NCBI RefSeq assembly: GCF_016743215.1 | Contig: NZ_VRZC01000023.1 | Location: 1 to 35,378, forward strand | Direction of reading: 5' to 3' | Origin: Geminocystis sp. GBBB08 | GTDB taxonomy: Bacteria; Cyanobacteriota; Cyanobacteriia; Cyanobacteriales; Cyanobacteriaceae | Length of the DNA: 35,378 nucleotides | Part shown: in pieces, positions 16,602-25,107 of the stretch | Layout: each line of letters begins with the position of its first letter | How positions within the stretch are numbered: the first letter of the stretch is position 1 | Notes under the pieces: generated by a model | Seen by the model: only the letters and a program-made list of their open reading frames with translations | Databases searched by the model: none | What the model was told of the DNA's origin: nothing | Translations under genes and position numbers: made by a program

Positions 16602-17474
16602 ATGGAATGTATCGTCAATCGTAGGGCGAAATTTAGCGCCAGTCATCGTTATTGGTTGCCAGAGTTATCAGAAGAAGAAAATCAAGGCAAATTCGGTGCA
16701 AATAGTCGTTTTCCAGGCCATGGACATAATTATATCTTATATGTATCTATTATCGGTCAATTAGATAAATATGGTATGGTGCAAAATCTTTCAGAAGTGA
16801 AAAAAGTAATTAAACAGGAAGTCACAAGCCAACTAGACTACAGTTATCTCAATGATACATGGTTTGAATTTCAGGAAACTTTACCGACAACTGAAAATAT
16901 TGCCAAAGTAATATGGGAACGTTTATCACCTTATTTACCACTAATAGACATACAATTATACGAACATTCTCAACTTTGGGTTAATTATAAAGGAAATAAT
17001 ATGGAAGCGACTTTAACAGTTCAAACTCACTTTAGTGCAGCACATCGTCTAGCCTTACCAGACTTAAGTTTTGAAGAAAATACGGCAATTTATGGTAAAT
17101 GTGCTCGTCCGAATGGTCACGGACACAATTATCATTTAGAAGTATCAGTAACCGGTGAAATGGATGCCCGTACTGGTATGATCATAGATCTAATGGCGTT
17201 ACAAAAAGTTATCGATGATTATGTAGTCGAACCTTTTGATCATACTTTTTTAAACAAAGATATTCCTTATTTTGCTGAAATTGTGCCGACTGCGGAAAAT
17301 ATCGCTGTTTATATAGCTCAATTATTACAAGAGCCAATCAGCAAATTAGGAGCAGAACTTGATAAAGTAAAATTAATTGAAAGTCCGAATAATTCTTGTG
17401 AAATTTTATGCCGTAAATCTAGTTTAAATAATCAAAAGAAAAGTGAATCTATTTTACAACCCGTTTTAGCTTAA
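16602..17474 (+). CDS. queD: 6-carboxytetrahydropterin synthase, tandem two-domain form (QueD/PTPS)
   Basis: QueD-type enzymes convert dihydroneopterin triphosphate to 6-carboxytetrahydropterin for queuosine; PTPS relatives make pterins. The 290-residue protein holds two PTPS folds. Domain 1 (1-125) has FSASHRYW and FPGHGHNY. Domain 2 (about 134-270) has FSAAHRL, YGKCARPNGHGHNY and a terminal LIESPNNSCEI. Zinc histidines are present in both, but the catalytic Cys seen in domain 2 (GKC) is absent from domain 1, where the same place reads GANS. Domain 1 also lacks the final E-S-P motif. Domain 2 starts with a Met at 17001 preceded by a good ribosome binding site (AAAGGAAATAAT), so a domain-2-only product is possible. 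No preQ1 riboswitch was seen upstream. Confidence 0.9.
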   Translation: MECIVNRRAKFSASHRYWLPELSEEENQGKFGANSRFPGHGHNYILYVSIIGQLDKYGMVQNLSEVKKVIKQEVTSQLDYSYLNDTWFEFQETLPTTENIAKVIWERLSPYLPLIDIQLYEHSQLWVNYKGNNMEATLTVQTHFSAAHRLALPDLSFEENTAIYGKCARPNGHGHNYHLEVSVTGEMDARTGMIIDLMALQKVIDDYVVEPFDHTFLNKDIPYFAEIVPTAENIAVYIAQLLQEPISKLGAELDKVKLIESPNNSCEILCRKSSLNNQKKSESILQPVLA

Positions 17475-17563
17475 TTTTGATAAGTAGAGGATGCTAAAAA
17501 AAGTTTTTTGATGAAAGTAGGGAAGAGGAAAGAGCTCATTTGAAAAGAGTTTTAATAGTTTGG

Positions 17564-17583
17564 CAAGGGATTTAAACCCCTTG
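17564..17583. repeat. 20-bp palindromic repeat, copy 2
   Basis: CAAGGGATTTAAACCCCTTG, near-palindromic around TTTAAA, a variant of the CTTAAG-centred copies. Confidence 0.65.
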
Positions 17584-17610
17584 TTAGAAATTTAGTTTAT
17601 CAATACATAA

Positions 17611-17680
17611 TAATAGTAATTTTCACATAAGCGAGGTACAGGCAAGGGGTGATCATCCGATTGTTAGCAAGATTTATAGA
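17611..17680 (-). repeat. ~70-bp dispersed repeat, copy A
   Basis: On the minus strand it shares TATAAATCTTGCTAACAA, CCCCTTGC and TACCTCGCTTATGTGAAAAT with 28651-28725 in the same order. No coding capacity. Confidence 0.7.
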
Positions 17681-17708
17681 GACTTCACCATAATGAAAAA
17701 CGCTATAT

Positions 17709-18260
17709 TTAATTTACAGTGTTGCTATGTTCATAAATATTAAGAGCAATATTACCATAAAATTTCGTTTGAATTAACTGTAAATTATGATGATTTTTTA
17801 AATTAGATTTTTTGGGATTATATTCCACTGCAATTTGACCAATATTAGGTTTTAAAAGTTGATAATTATAAACGGCATTTAAAACATCATTATAAAAATC
17901 ACAATCATAAGGAGGATCAAAATAAATTAAATCAAATTTTCGTCCATTTAATCCTTTTAATCTGTGTAAAATATCACCTCTTAAGACTTTAAATTCTTGA
18001 TTCTCATGGGCTACTTTTTGCCAATTTTCCCTAATTATTTGACAAGCAAGGGATGATTTTTCAATAGCGATCGCCTCAAAAGCTCCTCGACATAAGGCTT
18101 CAGCCCCCATTGTACCATTACCAGCACATAAATCTAACCATGAAGCGGATTCAATTTTATCTTGCCAGATGTTAAATAATGCTTCTCTGACTTTGGATGT
18201 AGTTGGGCGAGTATCTTTACCAGAGAGAGTTTTGATTTCTCTGTTACCATAAATACGCAT
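17709..18260 (-). CDS. rsmD: 16S rRNA (guanine966-N2)-methyltransferase RsmD
   Basis: A 183-residue Rossmann-fold methyltransferase that modifies G966 of 16S rRNA during 30S assembly. Visible family marks are the N-terminal MRIYGNREIKTLSGKDTRPTTSKVREALFNIW, which is diagnostic for RsmD, the SAM-binding WLDLCAGNGTMGAEALCRGA (about residues 41-60) and the catalytic DPPY motif (LIYFDPPYD, about 114-122). The length is normal. It lies 65 bases downstream of the precorrin-8X methylmutase gene on the same strand, so the two may be cotranscribed, though their functions are unrelated. Confidence 0.95.
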   Translation of the reverse strand: MRIYGNREIKTLSGKDTRPTTSKVREALFNIWQDKIESASWLDLCAGNGTMGAEALCRGAFEAIAIEKSSLACQIIRENWQKVAHENQEFKVLRGDILHRLKGLNGRKFDLIYFDPPYDCDFYNDVLNAVYNYQLLKPNIGQIAVEYNPKKSNLKNHHNLQLIQTKFYGNIALNIYEHSNTVN

Positions 18261-18325
18261 AAATAATTAGGAATTAAGAGTTAAGAATTTGTCGGAGTTG
18301 AATATTATTTATTCCACCCTTATTA

Positions 18326-18934
18326 TTAACTGTCAACTGACATCACAAGTAAAGCGTTAATAATTGCTGCGGCTACTGTTGAGCCTCCTTTATTACCGAT
18401 AATTTGTATCTGCGGAATATTTAACTTGGCTAAATATGCTTTAGATTCTAACACCGAAACGAATCCTACGGGGGCACCAATAACTAAAGAGGGTTTAATT
18501 TTTTGTGACTCGCATTGTTTACAAAGAGCTATCAAAGCAGTAGGAGCATTACCAATGACATAAATCCCTTGAGGATATTTTTCACAGCATTGTAGTAAAC
18601 CTGTTTCTGTCAAAGTTTTACCTTTTTTTACCTTTTTTGCCTGTTTTACCGCCACAATTATTTTATTTTGATGAGTTTTCCTCACCATATTACGGATTCC
18701 TTCTTTTACCATGCTGACATCGGTTATTATGGGAGTTTTTGCTTTTAAAGTAGCGATCGCAATATCAATTACAGAAGGGTTACATTGAAGAAGATGTAAA
18801 AAATCAAAATCGGCAGTAGTGTGAATAATGCGACGGATAATATTATACTCCGAAGGGGTTAAATGATGTTCACCGATAATGTTGTCAATCAGGGCAAAAC
18901 TTTTTTGAATAATGGGATTTGTAAGACTTTCCAA
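18326..18934 (-). CDS. cobH: Precorrin-8X methylmutase (cobalamin pathway)
   Basis: A 202-residue enzyme that moves the C-11 methyl group to C-12, converting precorrin-8X (or the cobalt form in the anaerobic route, CbiC) to hydrogenobyrinic/cobyrinic acid. The catalytic histidine is H38 in IIHTTADFDF. Other family blocks are TDVSMVKEGI, YVIGNAPTALIAL (about 126-138), PSLVIGAPVGFVSVLESK and GNKGGSTVAAAIINALL at the C-terminus. The length is normal and the start ATG is clear. No cobalamin riboswitch was seen in the short upstream region. Choice between cobH and cbiC naming depends on the route, which the window does not show. Confidence 0.94.
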   Translation of the reverse strand: MESLTNPIIQKSFALIDNIIGEHHLTPSEYNIIRRIIHTTADFDFLHLLQCNPSVIDIAIATLKAKTPIITDVSMVKEGIRNMVRKTHQNKIIVAVKQAKKVKKGKTLTETGLLQCCEKYPQGIYVIGNAPTALIALCKQCESQKIKPSLVIGAPVGFVSVLESKAYLAKLNIPQIQIIGNKGGSTVAAAIINALLVMSVDS

Positions 18935-19042
18935 GATTTTAGTTAGTTAGTTAACAATTACAGATAGTTGACAACTCACTTTTTATTAAATTTACTAGCT
19001 GAGATGATCGTAACTTTTATCCTCATAAGACTTGAGAGGAAT

Positions 19043-19115
19043 CGGGATGACAGGATTTGAACCTGCGACTCCTTCGTCCCGAACGAAGTACGCTACCAAG
19101 CTGCGCTACATCCCG
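19043..19115 (-). tRNA. trnP: tRNA-Pro (CGG)-like gene with a 6-nt anticodon loop
   Basis: On the minus strand the cloverleaf reads acceptor CGGGATG/CATCCCG with discriminator A, D-arm GCGC...GCGT, T-arm GCAGG-TTCAAAT-CCTGT and anticodon stem CTTCG/CGAAG. The loop between the anticodon stem halves is TTCGGA, only six bases; a normal tRNA-Pro(CGG) would have TTCGGGA. No other placement of a 5-bp stem with a 7-nt loop works. The body of the tRNA is otherwise intact. It could be a decaying gene, since a UGG tRNA can read CCG, or a sequence error. Confidence 0.8.
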
Positions 19116-19116
19116 C

Positions 19117-19424
19117 ACTTACAATATTTTATTATAACATATGGTAGGTCGAGTTGAAAAATGAAACCTAACAGAAGTTTGTCTATCCGAAAATCATTTG
19201 TGAGAATTTCAAAGTTATCAAATAATTCCTTGGTAAAGAGCTTAAGCCCCTTGTTGGCTAATAAAGTGTTTATATTCTGACAAGAGAATAGACTTCTGCA
19301 CCAAGTCGAGGCAATGGGCAATGGGCACTCTTGCAATGGTTATTAAAATTGATGATTCCTCATCTTAAATAGATTTTAATTTTTATTTTGCACTCGTGTC
19401 TAATATTGATATATATTGCTAATC
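19117..19424. other. Gap between tRNA-Pro and the helicase gene
   Basis: No gene seen. It contains one palindromic repeat copy (19234-19253). Near 19311-19340 a stretch resembles the reverse complement of 22900-22930 (shared ATTGCAAGAGTGC, then TTGCC), suggesting another degenerate dispersed repeat. Confidence 0.5.
19234..19253. repeat. 20-bp palindromic repeat, copy 3
   Basis: TAAAGAGCTTAAGCCCCTTG; the right arm is identical to the copies in the R-M gene, the left arm is degenerate. Confidence 0.65.
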
Positions 19425-22400
19425 TTATAAAATAGCATTTCTTTCTAATACTAATAAGTTTCTTAATTGATCTGTATCTAAATCCGTTAACCAATCTTCT
19501 CCGGTATTAATTGTTTGTTCTGCTAGTTGTTTTTTACTTTCTAAAATATCATTAATTTTTTCCTCTAATGTACCGCTACAGATAAATTTATGCACTTGTA
19601 CATTTTGTTTTTGTCCTATGCGAAAAGCTCGATCAGTTGCTTGATTTTCTACCGCAGGATTCCACCATCTATCATAGTGAAAAACATGGTTTGCCTTTGT
19701 TAAATTTAAGCCTGTTCCTCCCGCTTTTAATGATAGGATAAAAACAGGTGGTCCTTGAGGATCATTTTGAAAACGATCAACCATTTCTTGACGTTTTTCT
19801 ATTTTCGTGTTCCCTGATAAAAACAATACTTCAACCCCTAGTTTTTGCTTTAAATAAGGCTGTAATAGATTTCCCCACTCTGCAAATTGTGTAAAAATCA
19901 AACTATGATCGCCTTCTGATACTACTTCTTCTAACATCTCTTCTAACCGTAATAATTTACCAGATCTCGGAGAAAAATCGAGCTTTTCTTCTTTTAATAA
20001 ATGAGCAGGATGATTACAAACTTGTTTTAATTTCATCAATAAAGTTAATACTAATCCATGACGTTTAATCCCAGTAGTTTCATTGATTTTTGCTAAAGAT
20101 TCTTCCACTAAATTTTGATACAATTGAGCTTGTTCTGATGATAAACCACAATAAACATTCATTTCCTGTTTTTCAGGTAAATCTTGAATAATATTTTTGT
20201 CGGTTTTTAACCTTCTTAAGATAAAAGGTTGTACCAGTGATCGTAAAGTTTGTAAAGAATGTTGATCTCCAAATTTTTCGATAGGGATAGTAAAACGCCG
20301 TTGAAAAAATTGTTGTGTACCTAAATATCCGGGGTTTAAAAATTGCAAAATTGACCACAATTCTGAGAGACGATTTTCCACGGGAGTGCCTGTTAAAGCA
20401 ATTCTAAATTCTGATGTTAACTCTTGTACTGCTTGAGTTTGTTTCGCTTGGGGATTTTTAATATTTTGAGCTTCATCAAGAATAACACCTTGCCATTCTA
20501 CCATATTTAAAGTCTCAAAATCACGAAAAATTAAGGCAAAACTGGTAATAACAACATCAACTTTTTTAGCCATTTTTAAAAATATTTTTTCTTTACTTCT
20601 TTGCTCTCCGTGATGGATAATTACTTTCAATGATGGTGCAAATTTTTGAATTTCTCTTTCCCAGTTATTTAAAACAGAAGTAGGACAAACAATAAGACTA
20701 GGTTTTGTTAATAATTCTTCTTCTTTTAAAGTTAATAAAAAAGCGATTAATTGTACAGTTTTTCCTAAACCCATATCATCAGCTAAACACGCTCCTAAAT
20801 TCCATTTTTCTAAAAAATATAACCAACTAAATCCTACTTGTTGATAAGGGCGTAAAGTACCTTGAAAACTTTCAGGTGTAGATAAAACATCAATTTTTTG
20901 ATTATCATTAATACTATTAATTAAATCAGCTAATGCACCACTACTTTCAAAAGCAATTACTGGTAGTTTAGCAATAGTTTCATTCATGCCACTGCTTAAT
21001 CTTAAAGCATCTTCAACAGTTAAATTAATATTATTTTCTGTTTGATTTAAAATGTCTTCCGCCGCTTTAACATCAGCAGGTTGTAAGGCTAACCATTGTC
21101 CATCTATTTCTACTATAGGAGATTTTTGAGCCAGTAAATTTTGAAACTCTTTTTTCGTTAAAGTTTTATCACCAACAGCAACTTTTAAATTATAATTTAA
21201 CAGACTATTTAAGTTTAATCTTTCTCCTTTTTTGAGATTAACTTTCGCTTCAATTTTTACTCCTAAGCGTTTTTCATCAACACCACTAGCTAAACCATTA
21301 GGCAAAATTACCCCTAAACCATTATCTTGTAACTGCCAAACAACACCACGAATAAATTGATAGGTTTCAATGGCATTTAAAGTACAAAAATTAGGCATAG
21401 ATTCTTGTAAACTTTTAGCAATAGGTTCATAAAATCTACTAGCTAATCCTAAACCTTTTAAAATGATTTCTTGGGGATTTTCTATGGTACGATCATCAAT
21501 ATCCAATTCAGAATAAGAATGTTGCCAAATTTGTTCAGTAGGTAATAAAAAATCAGGATTATCTAATGCTTGTAAATAATAATTTAATTTCCAATTTTCA
21601 TAATTATCTGTTTGATTTTGATTAATAGGAGGTTGTAATTTAAAACAAATTCGATACTGTTTTTTAACTAATTGATGCTCTGATGTAATTAAGTTATCTT
21701 GAATGGGTAATGTCCAATTATCAAAAGCCGTTTTTAATCTTTTACTATCTAATAACGGTAAATTAGTAGTAAAATTTTCAGTACTATTTAAAGATTCTAA
21801 CCAAGGCTGAATAATTAAATCATTATTAGGCAGAGGAGAATAATTATTTAAAAGTTTTCTTACCTGTGCATCTAAAATTGTACCTAAAAAATCTAAAATT
21901 AATTCTTGTGGAGGAATAACAGAATCATCTTCTGATTCCACATAACATCGGCACAGAGAAGGCATTAATTGTATAAATTTTGCCAGACGACTTTGATCAA
22001 TATTACTATCTAATAAAGGTTGCCAAAAACTCTTATTTTTATCATCTATACCGGGTAAAAATTTTTGCCGACAAATTAAATCTAAACTCCATCGATAAAC
22101 ATGACTCCAAAAACGTAAATCTGAGCCAATATAGTCAACTTTACTTAAAGGTAATTTTGGAAAAAAAATTAATAATTCAAAAATATCTAGCTTAAAACCA
22201 ACTACTTCCCAAGGATATAAAATCACCGTACTTAGTTTATTATTAATAGCAATAAATTGTTCATATAAAAGAGGAATAACTGTTTTAGATTTAGGTTTTT
22301 TCTGAGAAGGAAACAGCACCATTTCCCATTGCCAAATTTCATTTAATTTATTTTGATATTTTTTAAAAGCATCTGTATAACCATATTTTTCTAACAATGA

Positions 22401-22559
22401 ATATAAAATATTAGGTTGCTCAAGTAAAAAAGGATAAAGATATAAATATTCAGCTTCTAAATCATATTTTTCCTTTTCTAATTGTTTCCATTCTTCACTC
22501 CAAATAAAAAAATATTTTTGCTCATTTTTTATTAAAAAGCTACCATGTAAAGTTGACAT
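19425..22559 (-). CDS. SNF2/SWI2-family DEAD/DEAH-box helicase
   Basis: A 1044-residue double-stranded-DNA translocase. The N-terminal half (about 1-560) is an SNF2-associated region without clear motifs. The motor starts with PYQQVGFSWLYFLEKWNLGACL (Q-motif-like) and Walker A DDMGLGKT (594-601). It continues with motif Ia LIVCPTSVLNNWEREI, the DEAQ Walker B (695-698), LTGTPVENRLSELWSI, and a helicase C lobe with SLIFTQFAEWGNLL, SLKAGGTGLNLT and DRWWNPAVENQATDRAFRIGQ. The RAFRIGQ motif is typical of SNF2 proteins. Length and order match the large cyanobacterial SNF2 helicases annotated as DEAD/DEAH-box helicase. It acts on DNA-protein complexes (repair, recombination or remodelling), but the precise role is unknown. 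No methyltransferase or nuclease gene is adjacent, so it is not obviously part of a defence island. Confidence 0.93.
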   Translation of the reverse strand: MSTLHGSFLIKNEQKYFFIWSEEWKQLEKEKYDLEAEYLYLYPFLLEQPNILYSLLEKYGYTDAFKKYQNKLNEIWQWEMVLFPSQKKPKSKTVIPLLYEQFIAINNKLSTVILYPWEVVGFKLDIFELLIFFPKLPLSKVDYIGSDLRFWSHVYRWSLDLICRQKFLPGIDDKNKSFWQPLLDSNIDQSRLAKFIQLMPSLCRCYVESEDDSVIPPQELILDFLGTILDAQVRKLLNNYSPLPNNDLIIQPWLESLNSTENFTTNLPLLDSKRLKTAFDNWTLPIQDNLITSEHQLVKKQYRICFKLQPPINQNQTDNYENWKLNYYLQALDNPDFLLPTEQIWQHSYSELDIDDRTIENPQEIILKGLGLASRFYEPIAKSLQESMPNFCTLNAIETYQFIRGVVWQLQDNGLGVILPNGLASGVDEKRLGVKIEAKVNLKKGERLNLNSLLNYNLKVAVGDKTLTKKEFQNLLAQKSPIVEIDGQWLALQPADVKAAEDILNQTENNINLTVEDALRLSSGMNETIAKLPVIAFESSGALADLINSINDNQKIDVLSTPESFQGTLRPYQQVGFSWLYFLEKWNLGACLADDMGLGKTVQLIAFLLTLKEEELLTKPSLIVCPTSVLNNWEREIQKFAPSLKVIIHHGEQRSKEKIFLKMAKKVDVVITSFALIFRDFETLNMVEWQGVILDEAQNIKNPQAKQTQAVQELTSEFRIALTGTPVENRLSELWSILQFLNPGYLGTQQFFQRRFTIPIEKFGDQHSLQTLRSLVQPFILRRLKTDKNIIQDLPEKQEMNVYCGLSSEQAQLYQNLVEESLAKINETTGIKRHGLVLTLLMKLKQVCNHPAHLLKEEKLDFSPRSGKLLRLEEMLEEVVSEGDHSLIFTQFAEWGNLLQPYLKQKLGVEVLFLSGNTKIEKRQEMVDRFQNDPQGPPVFILSLKAGGTGLNLTKANHVFHYDRWWNPAVENQATDRAFRIGQKQNVQVHKFICSGTLEEKINDILESKKQLAEQTINTGEDWLTDLDTDQLRNLLVLERNAIL

Positions 22560-23389
22560 ATTATATAAACTAAGATGAATTGCTAATAATTAGTATTCGA
22601 GAAGTAGATGAATAAAATAATTTTTAAATTAATTATGTTAATTAGTAACAAAAACTAGAGAATAAAATTACCCAAGTAGGCAAAAGCTCACTATTGTTAC
22701 TCTTATGGATAAATGGGAAAACTGATGTCAGTAATCTGTGCATTGTCAGATTAATTATAAGCCCTCAGTTTATCATCTTTAGAACCACTTACAAACAATT
22801 TGATCAAAAAGCCGTCATTTTTACAGTGAGATTGATTACACATTCCCAACAATTAAAAATAAAATCAATTTAACATATATTTCATGAATTCTTATCTGTA
22901 TTGCAAGAGTGCATCGGTGCATCGTTGCCGGAACTTCTTGGAAAAGTCTATTGATTATCAAGGTTAACGTACATAAAATAGGTAATTATTAAGTTATTTA
23001 AGTTATTTAAGTTATTTTGTTCTGATCAACAGAATTAAGTTTAAAATAGTTACATATAGGGATAAAGAACTTTGAGCAAAAAAGTATTACCGAGAGGGGC
23101 TTTTAGGAAGAGCGTACTCCAACTTTAACAGGGAATTAGAGATCAAGTAAGCTATTAGTAGGGATGTAGGGATATAGCAATACTACTTCCGTACATAGTC
23201 ATAGGTTTAACACTAGATATTTTGACGTTTCTATTACAAGGCAAGATTCCTTCTTCATAAAGTGGGCAGGAAAAATGTGGTTTAAGAAGGGAACTGAAAA
23301 AATCAAGAATTGTCCGTTATGATTTTTAATAACGGGGAAATGCCCAGAATGTCAGTCTTTATTCAGATTAATGAGATCAAGAGGGTAAA
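22560..23389. other. Long non-coding gap upstream of the PatA-type regulator
   Basis: About 830 bases without a convincing gene. It holds a 3 x 9-bp tandem repeat TAAGTTATT (22990-23016), a TATAGCAATACTA sequence near 23174 that resembles MITE ends without a visible partner, a small hairpin CCGTTAT/ATAACGG (23314-23335), and the broken short ORF described separately at 23275-23388. Confidence 0.5.
23275..23388 (+). pseudogene. Broken 37-codon ORF with zinc-ribbon-like Cys pairs
   Basis: From ATG 23275 (ribosome binding site AGGA 5 nt upstream) the frame reads MWFKKGTEKIKNCPL, TGA at 23320, then FLITGKCPECQSLFRLMRSRG and TAA one base before the next gene's ATG. If the TGA were a Cys codon (TGT or TGC, one base different) the peptide would have CPLC-x6-CPEC, a zinc-ribbon knuckle pair. 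I do not recognise a family. It may be chance. Confidence 0.25.
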
Positions 23390-24559
23390 ATGCTAATTAA
23401 AACCAATACAGTATCAAAATTAAAAGAAACTATTAATACTTTAGCAAAAGAAAGTAAAAATGGCGTTTTAGTATGTAAATATAAAGAAGTTATCGGAGAG
23501 ATTCATTTTTTTTCTGGAAAATTAATTTATACAGTCATATACAAACATAGAGTAAGACGTTGGAAAAGAGCATTATTAAAAGCAGGTATTCATACCGAAA
23601 TAAAATCAATTACCTTTGAGGATGAGCAGCCCTGGGAATATCAGCTATTTTCTCATGAATTAGCACACAAGAAAATCGGCATGACTCAGGTTAAAGACAT
23701 TATTCGCACCGTGGCAGAAGAGGTTTTTTTTGAATTATCCGGGTATCTTGACTTAGAAATGCAGTGGCAAGATAAAATTAAAAGTCAATCAGGATTAGCT
23801 TTAGTATTAGCTTTATCTAATCAAGAAGTTAATCTTGTGATCGAAAATGCCTGTAAATTAAGAGAAGATTGGGATGCTCAAGGTTTAAAAACATTAAGCC
23901 CTACCTTAGCACCAATGGGCAAAACCAGTCAGACAAATGAATCTTTTTCTTGGTTGCTTGATACTATAGACGGCAAGTTAAGCTTATGGGATTTAGCCTT
24001 AAAAAATAAAAAATCGATTAATGAATTAGGTAGTTTATTAATTCCCTATATTCGTAAAGGTGTCGTCAAATTTAAAGAGATTCCCGACTTAAACATATCA
24101 AATCCCCAACCAGTATCCATTAAAAGTGAAGTTGTCGAAGAAACTCAAGAAAAAAAATCTACTCCTTCATTTAAAAGTAAAACTGCTCAAAAAAAATCCC
24201 TTCTGATTGCTTGTATTGATGATAGTCCTGTTGTCGCCCATAATATCAAAAAAATTCTTATCCCAGCTGGTTATGAAGTCTTAGCAATTCCTGAGCCAAT
24301 GCACGGTTTTTCTCAATTAATTGAACATCAACCCCAGTTAATTTTGTTAGATATTAATATGCCGAATGCTAATGGTTATAGTGTCTGTCAATTTTTGCGT
24401 AATTCACCGATCTTTGAGAAAACACCTATTATTATTTTAACGGGACAAGATACCAATATTGATCGAGCTAGGGCAAAATTAGTTGGAGCAACGGATTTTA
24501 TGGCTAAACCGCCTGATGAAAAAGTTTTATTATTAATTTTGAAAAAATATCTGAATTAA
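23390..24559 (+). CDS. PatA-type response regulator (PATAN/DUF4388 + receiver)
   Basis: A 389-residue protein of the PatA/PixG/TaxP family, the cyanobacterial response regulators that act with CheA-like kinases in phototaxis and pilus control. The N-terminal part (about 1-120) is the PATAN (DUF4388) domain (KESKNGVLVCKYKEVIGEIHFFSGKLIYT...RRWKRALL). A helical middle region follows (about 130-240), then a low-complexity linker. The receiver spans 268-389 with acidic pair in CIDDSP, phospho-acceptor D321 (LLDINMPNANG), Thr in ILTGQD and Lys in MAKPPD. The ATG has a good ribosome binding site (AGAGGG). No CheW, CheY or MCP genes lie beside it, so it is an orphan. The CheA-like kinase at 5818-12858 is a candidate partner, by inference only. 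Confidence 0.92.
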   Translation: MLIKTNTVSKLKETINTLAKESKNGVLVCKYKEVIGEIHFFSGKLIYTVIYKHRVRRWKRALLKAGIHTEIKSITFEDEQPWEYQLFSHELAHKKIGMTQVKDIIRTVAEEVFFELSGYLDLEMQWQDKIKSQSGLALVLALSNQEVNLVIENACKLREDWDAQGLKTLSPTLAPMGKTSQTNESFSWLLDTIDGKLSLWDLALKNKKSINELGSLLIPYIRKGVVKFKEIPDLNISNPQPVSIKSEVVEETQEKKSTPSFKSKTAQKKSLLIACIDDSPVVAHNIKKILIPAGYEVLAIPEPMHGFSQLIEHQPQLILLDINMPNANGYSVCQFLRNSPIFEKTPIIILTGQDTNIDRARAKLVGATDFMAKPPDEKVLLLILKKYLN

Positions 24560-25107
24560 CCTAAAAGGTGAGACTAGGTGATGAGGAGACTAGGAGAAAA
24601 TTCACTTAAACATTATTAAAATTGATTTTCGATAATTATTTATTAAATTTAATTTAGATCTTGAGTTATTTTGAGAACAATCTTCCCCCCTCTCCTTATC
24701 ACTCACCTGAGATTCCTTCCCTCCCTGTCTTGCCTCCATCAGTTTATTAGACATCTCCAATAATTAAATTCAATCAATTCTAATAAGCTATTTATGAATT
24801 TAGGCTATGTTTTTAATGATCCCTGAGTTAAAATCAGATTTTTTGGAGAAGTCTATTATAGTTAGTTAAAATAACACTGAGACAGTTAGAAAAATTATGT
24901 AGGGCGATGCACTGCCCACCAATCAAGGTTTTTGAGAATTTTTAATATTATTAAACTGTTTCATTCTTATTTAAAATGACTATAAAGTTGAACTTAGGTA
25001 AGATCGATCAGGGTGTGGTTTACTAATTTGAAAAGCGCTGTAAGATCAATTTTATTCACTTTTCACGAATTCCTGCCACTGGTTGTAAGTTGTAAGAAGT
25101 CTAATGA
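24560..25107. other. Non-coding gap, 548 bases
   Basis: No gene, RNA or strong terminator seen. It includes a short direct repeat GAGACTAGG (near 24570-24595) and a GTAGGGCGATGCACTGCCCACC stretch (24900-24921) of the kind often found dispersed in cyanobacterial genomes. Confidence 0.4.

Larger units (their letters stand above)
17475..17708. other. Gap with repeat elements between queD and rsmD
   Basis: No gene seen. It holds one palindrome copy at 17564-17583 (CAAGGGATTTAAACCCCTTG) and, at 17611-17680, an inverted copy of the ~70-bp repeat also found at 28651-28725. The two flanking genes converge here. Confidence 0.6.

Noticed and set aside
18935..19042. Cobalamin riboswitch upstream of precorrin-8X methylmutase
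   Set aside because: The region is too short and lacks a B12-box-like sequence.
19106..19336. 76-codon minus-strand ORF beside tRNA-Pro
   Set aside because: It overlaps the tRNA and a palindromic repeat, has no ribosome binding site and no recognisable protein features.
23314..23335. Selenocysteine insertion at the TGA with the overlapping hairpin
   Set aside because: The hairpin spans the TGA rather than following it as bacterial SECIS elements do, and the ORF is tiny; a simple stop is more likely.
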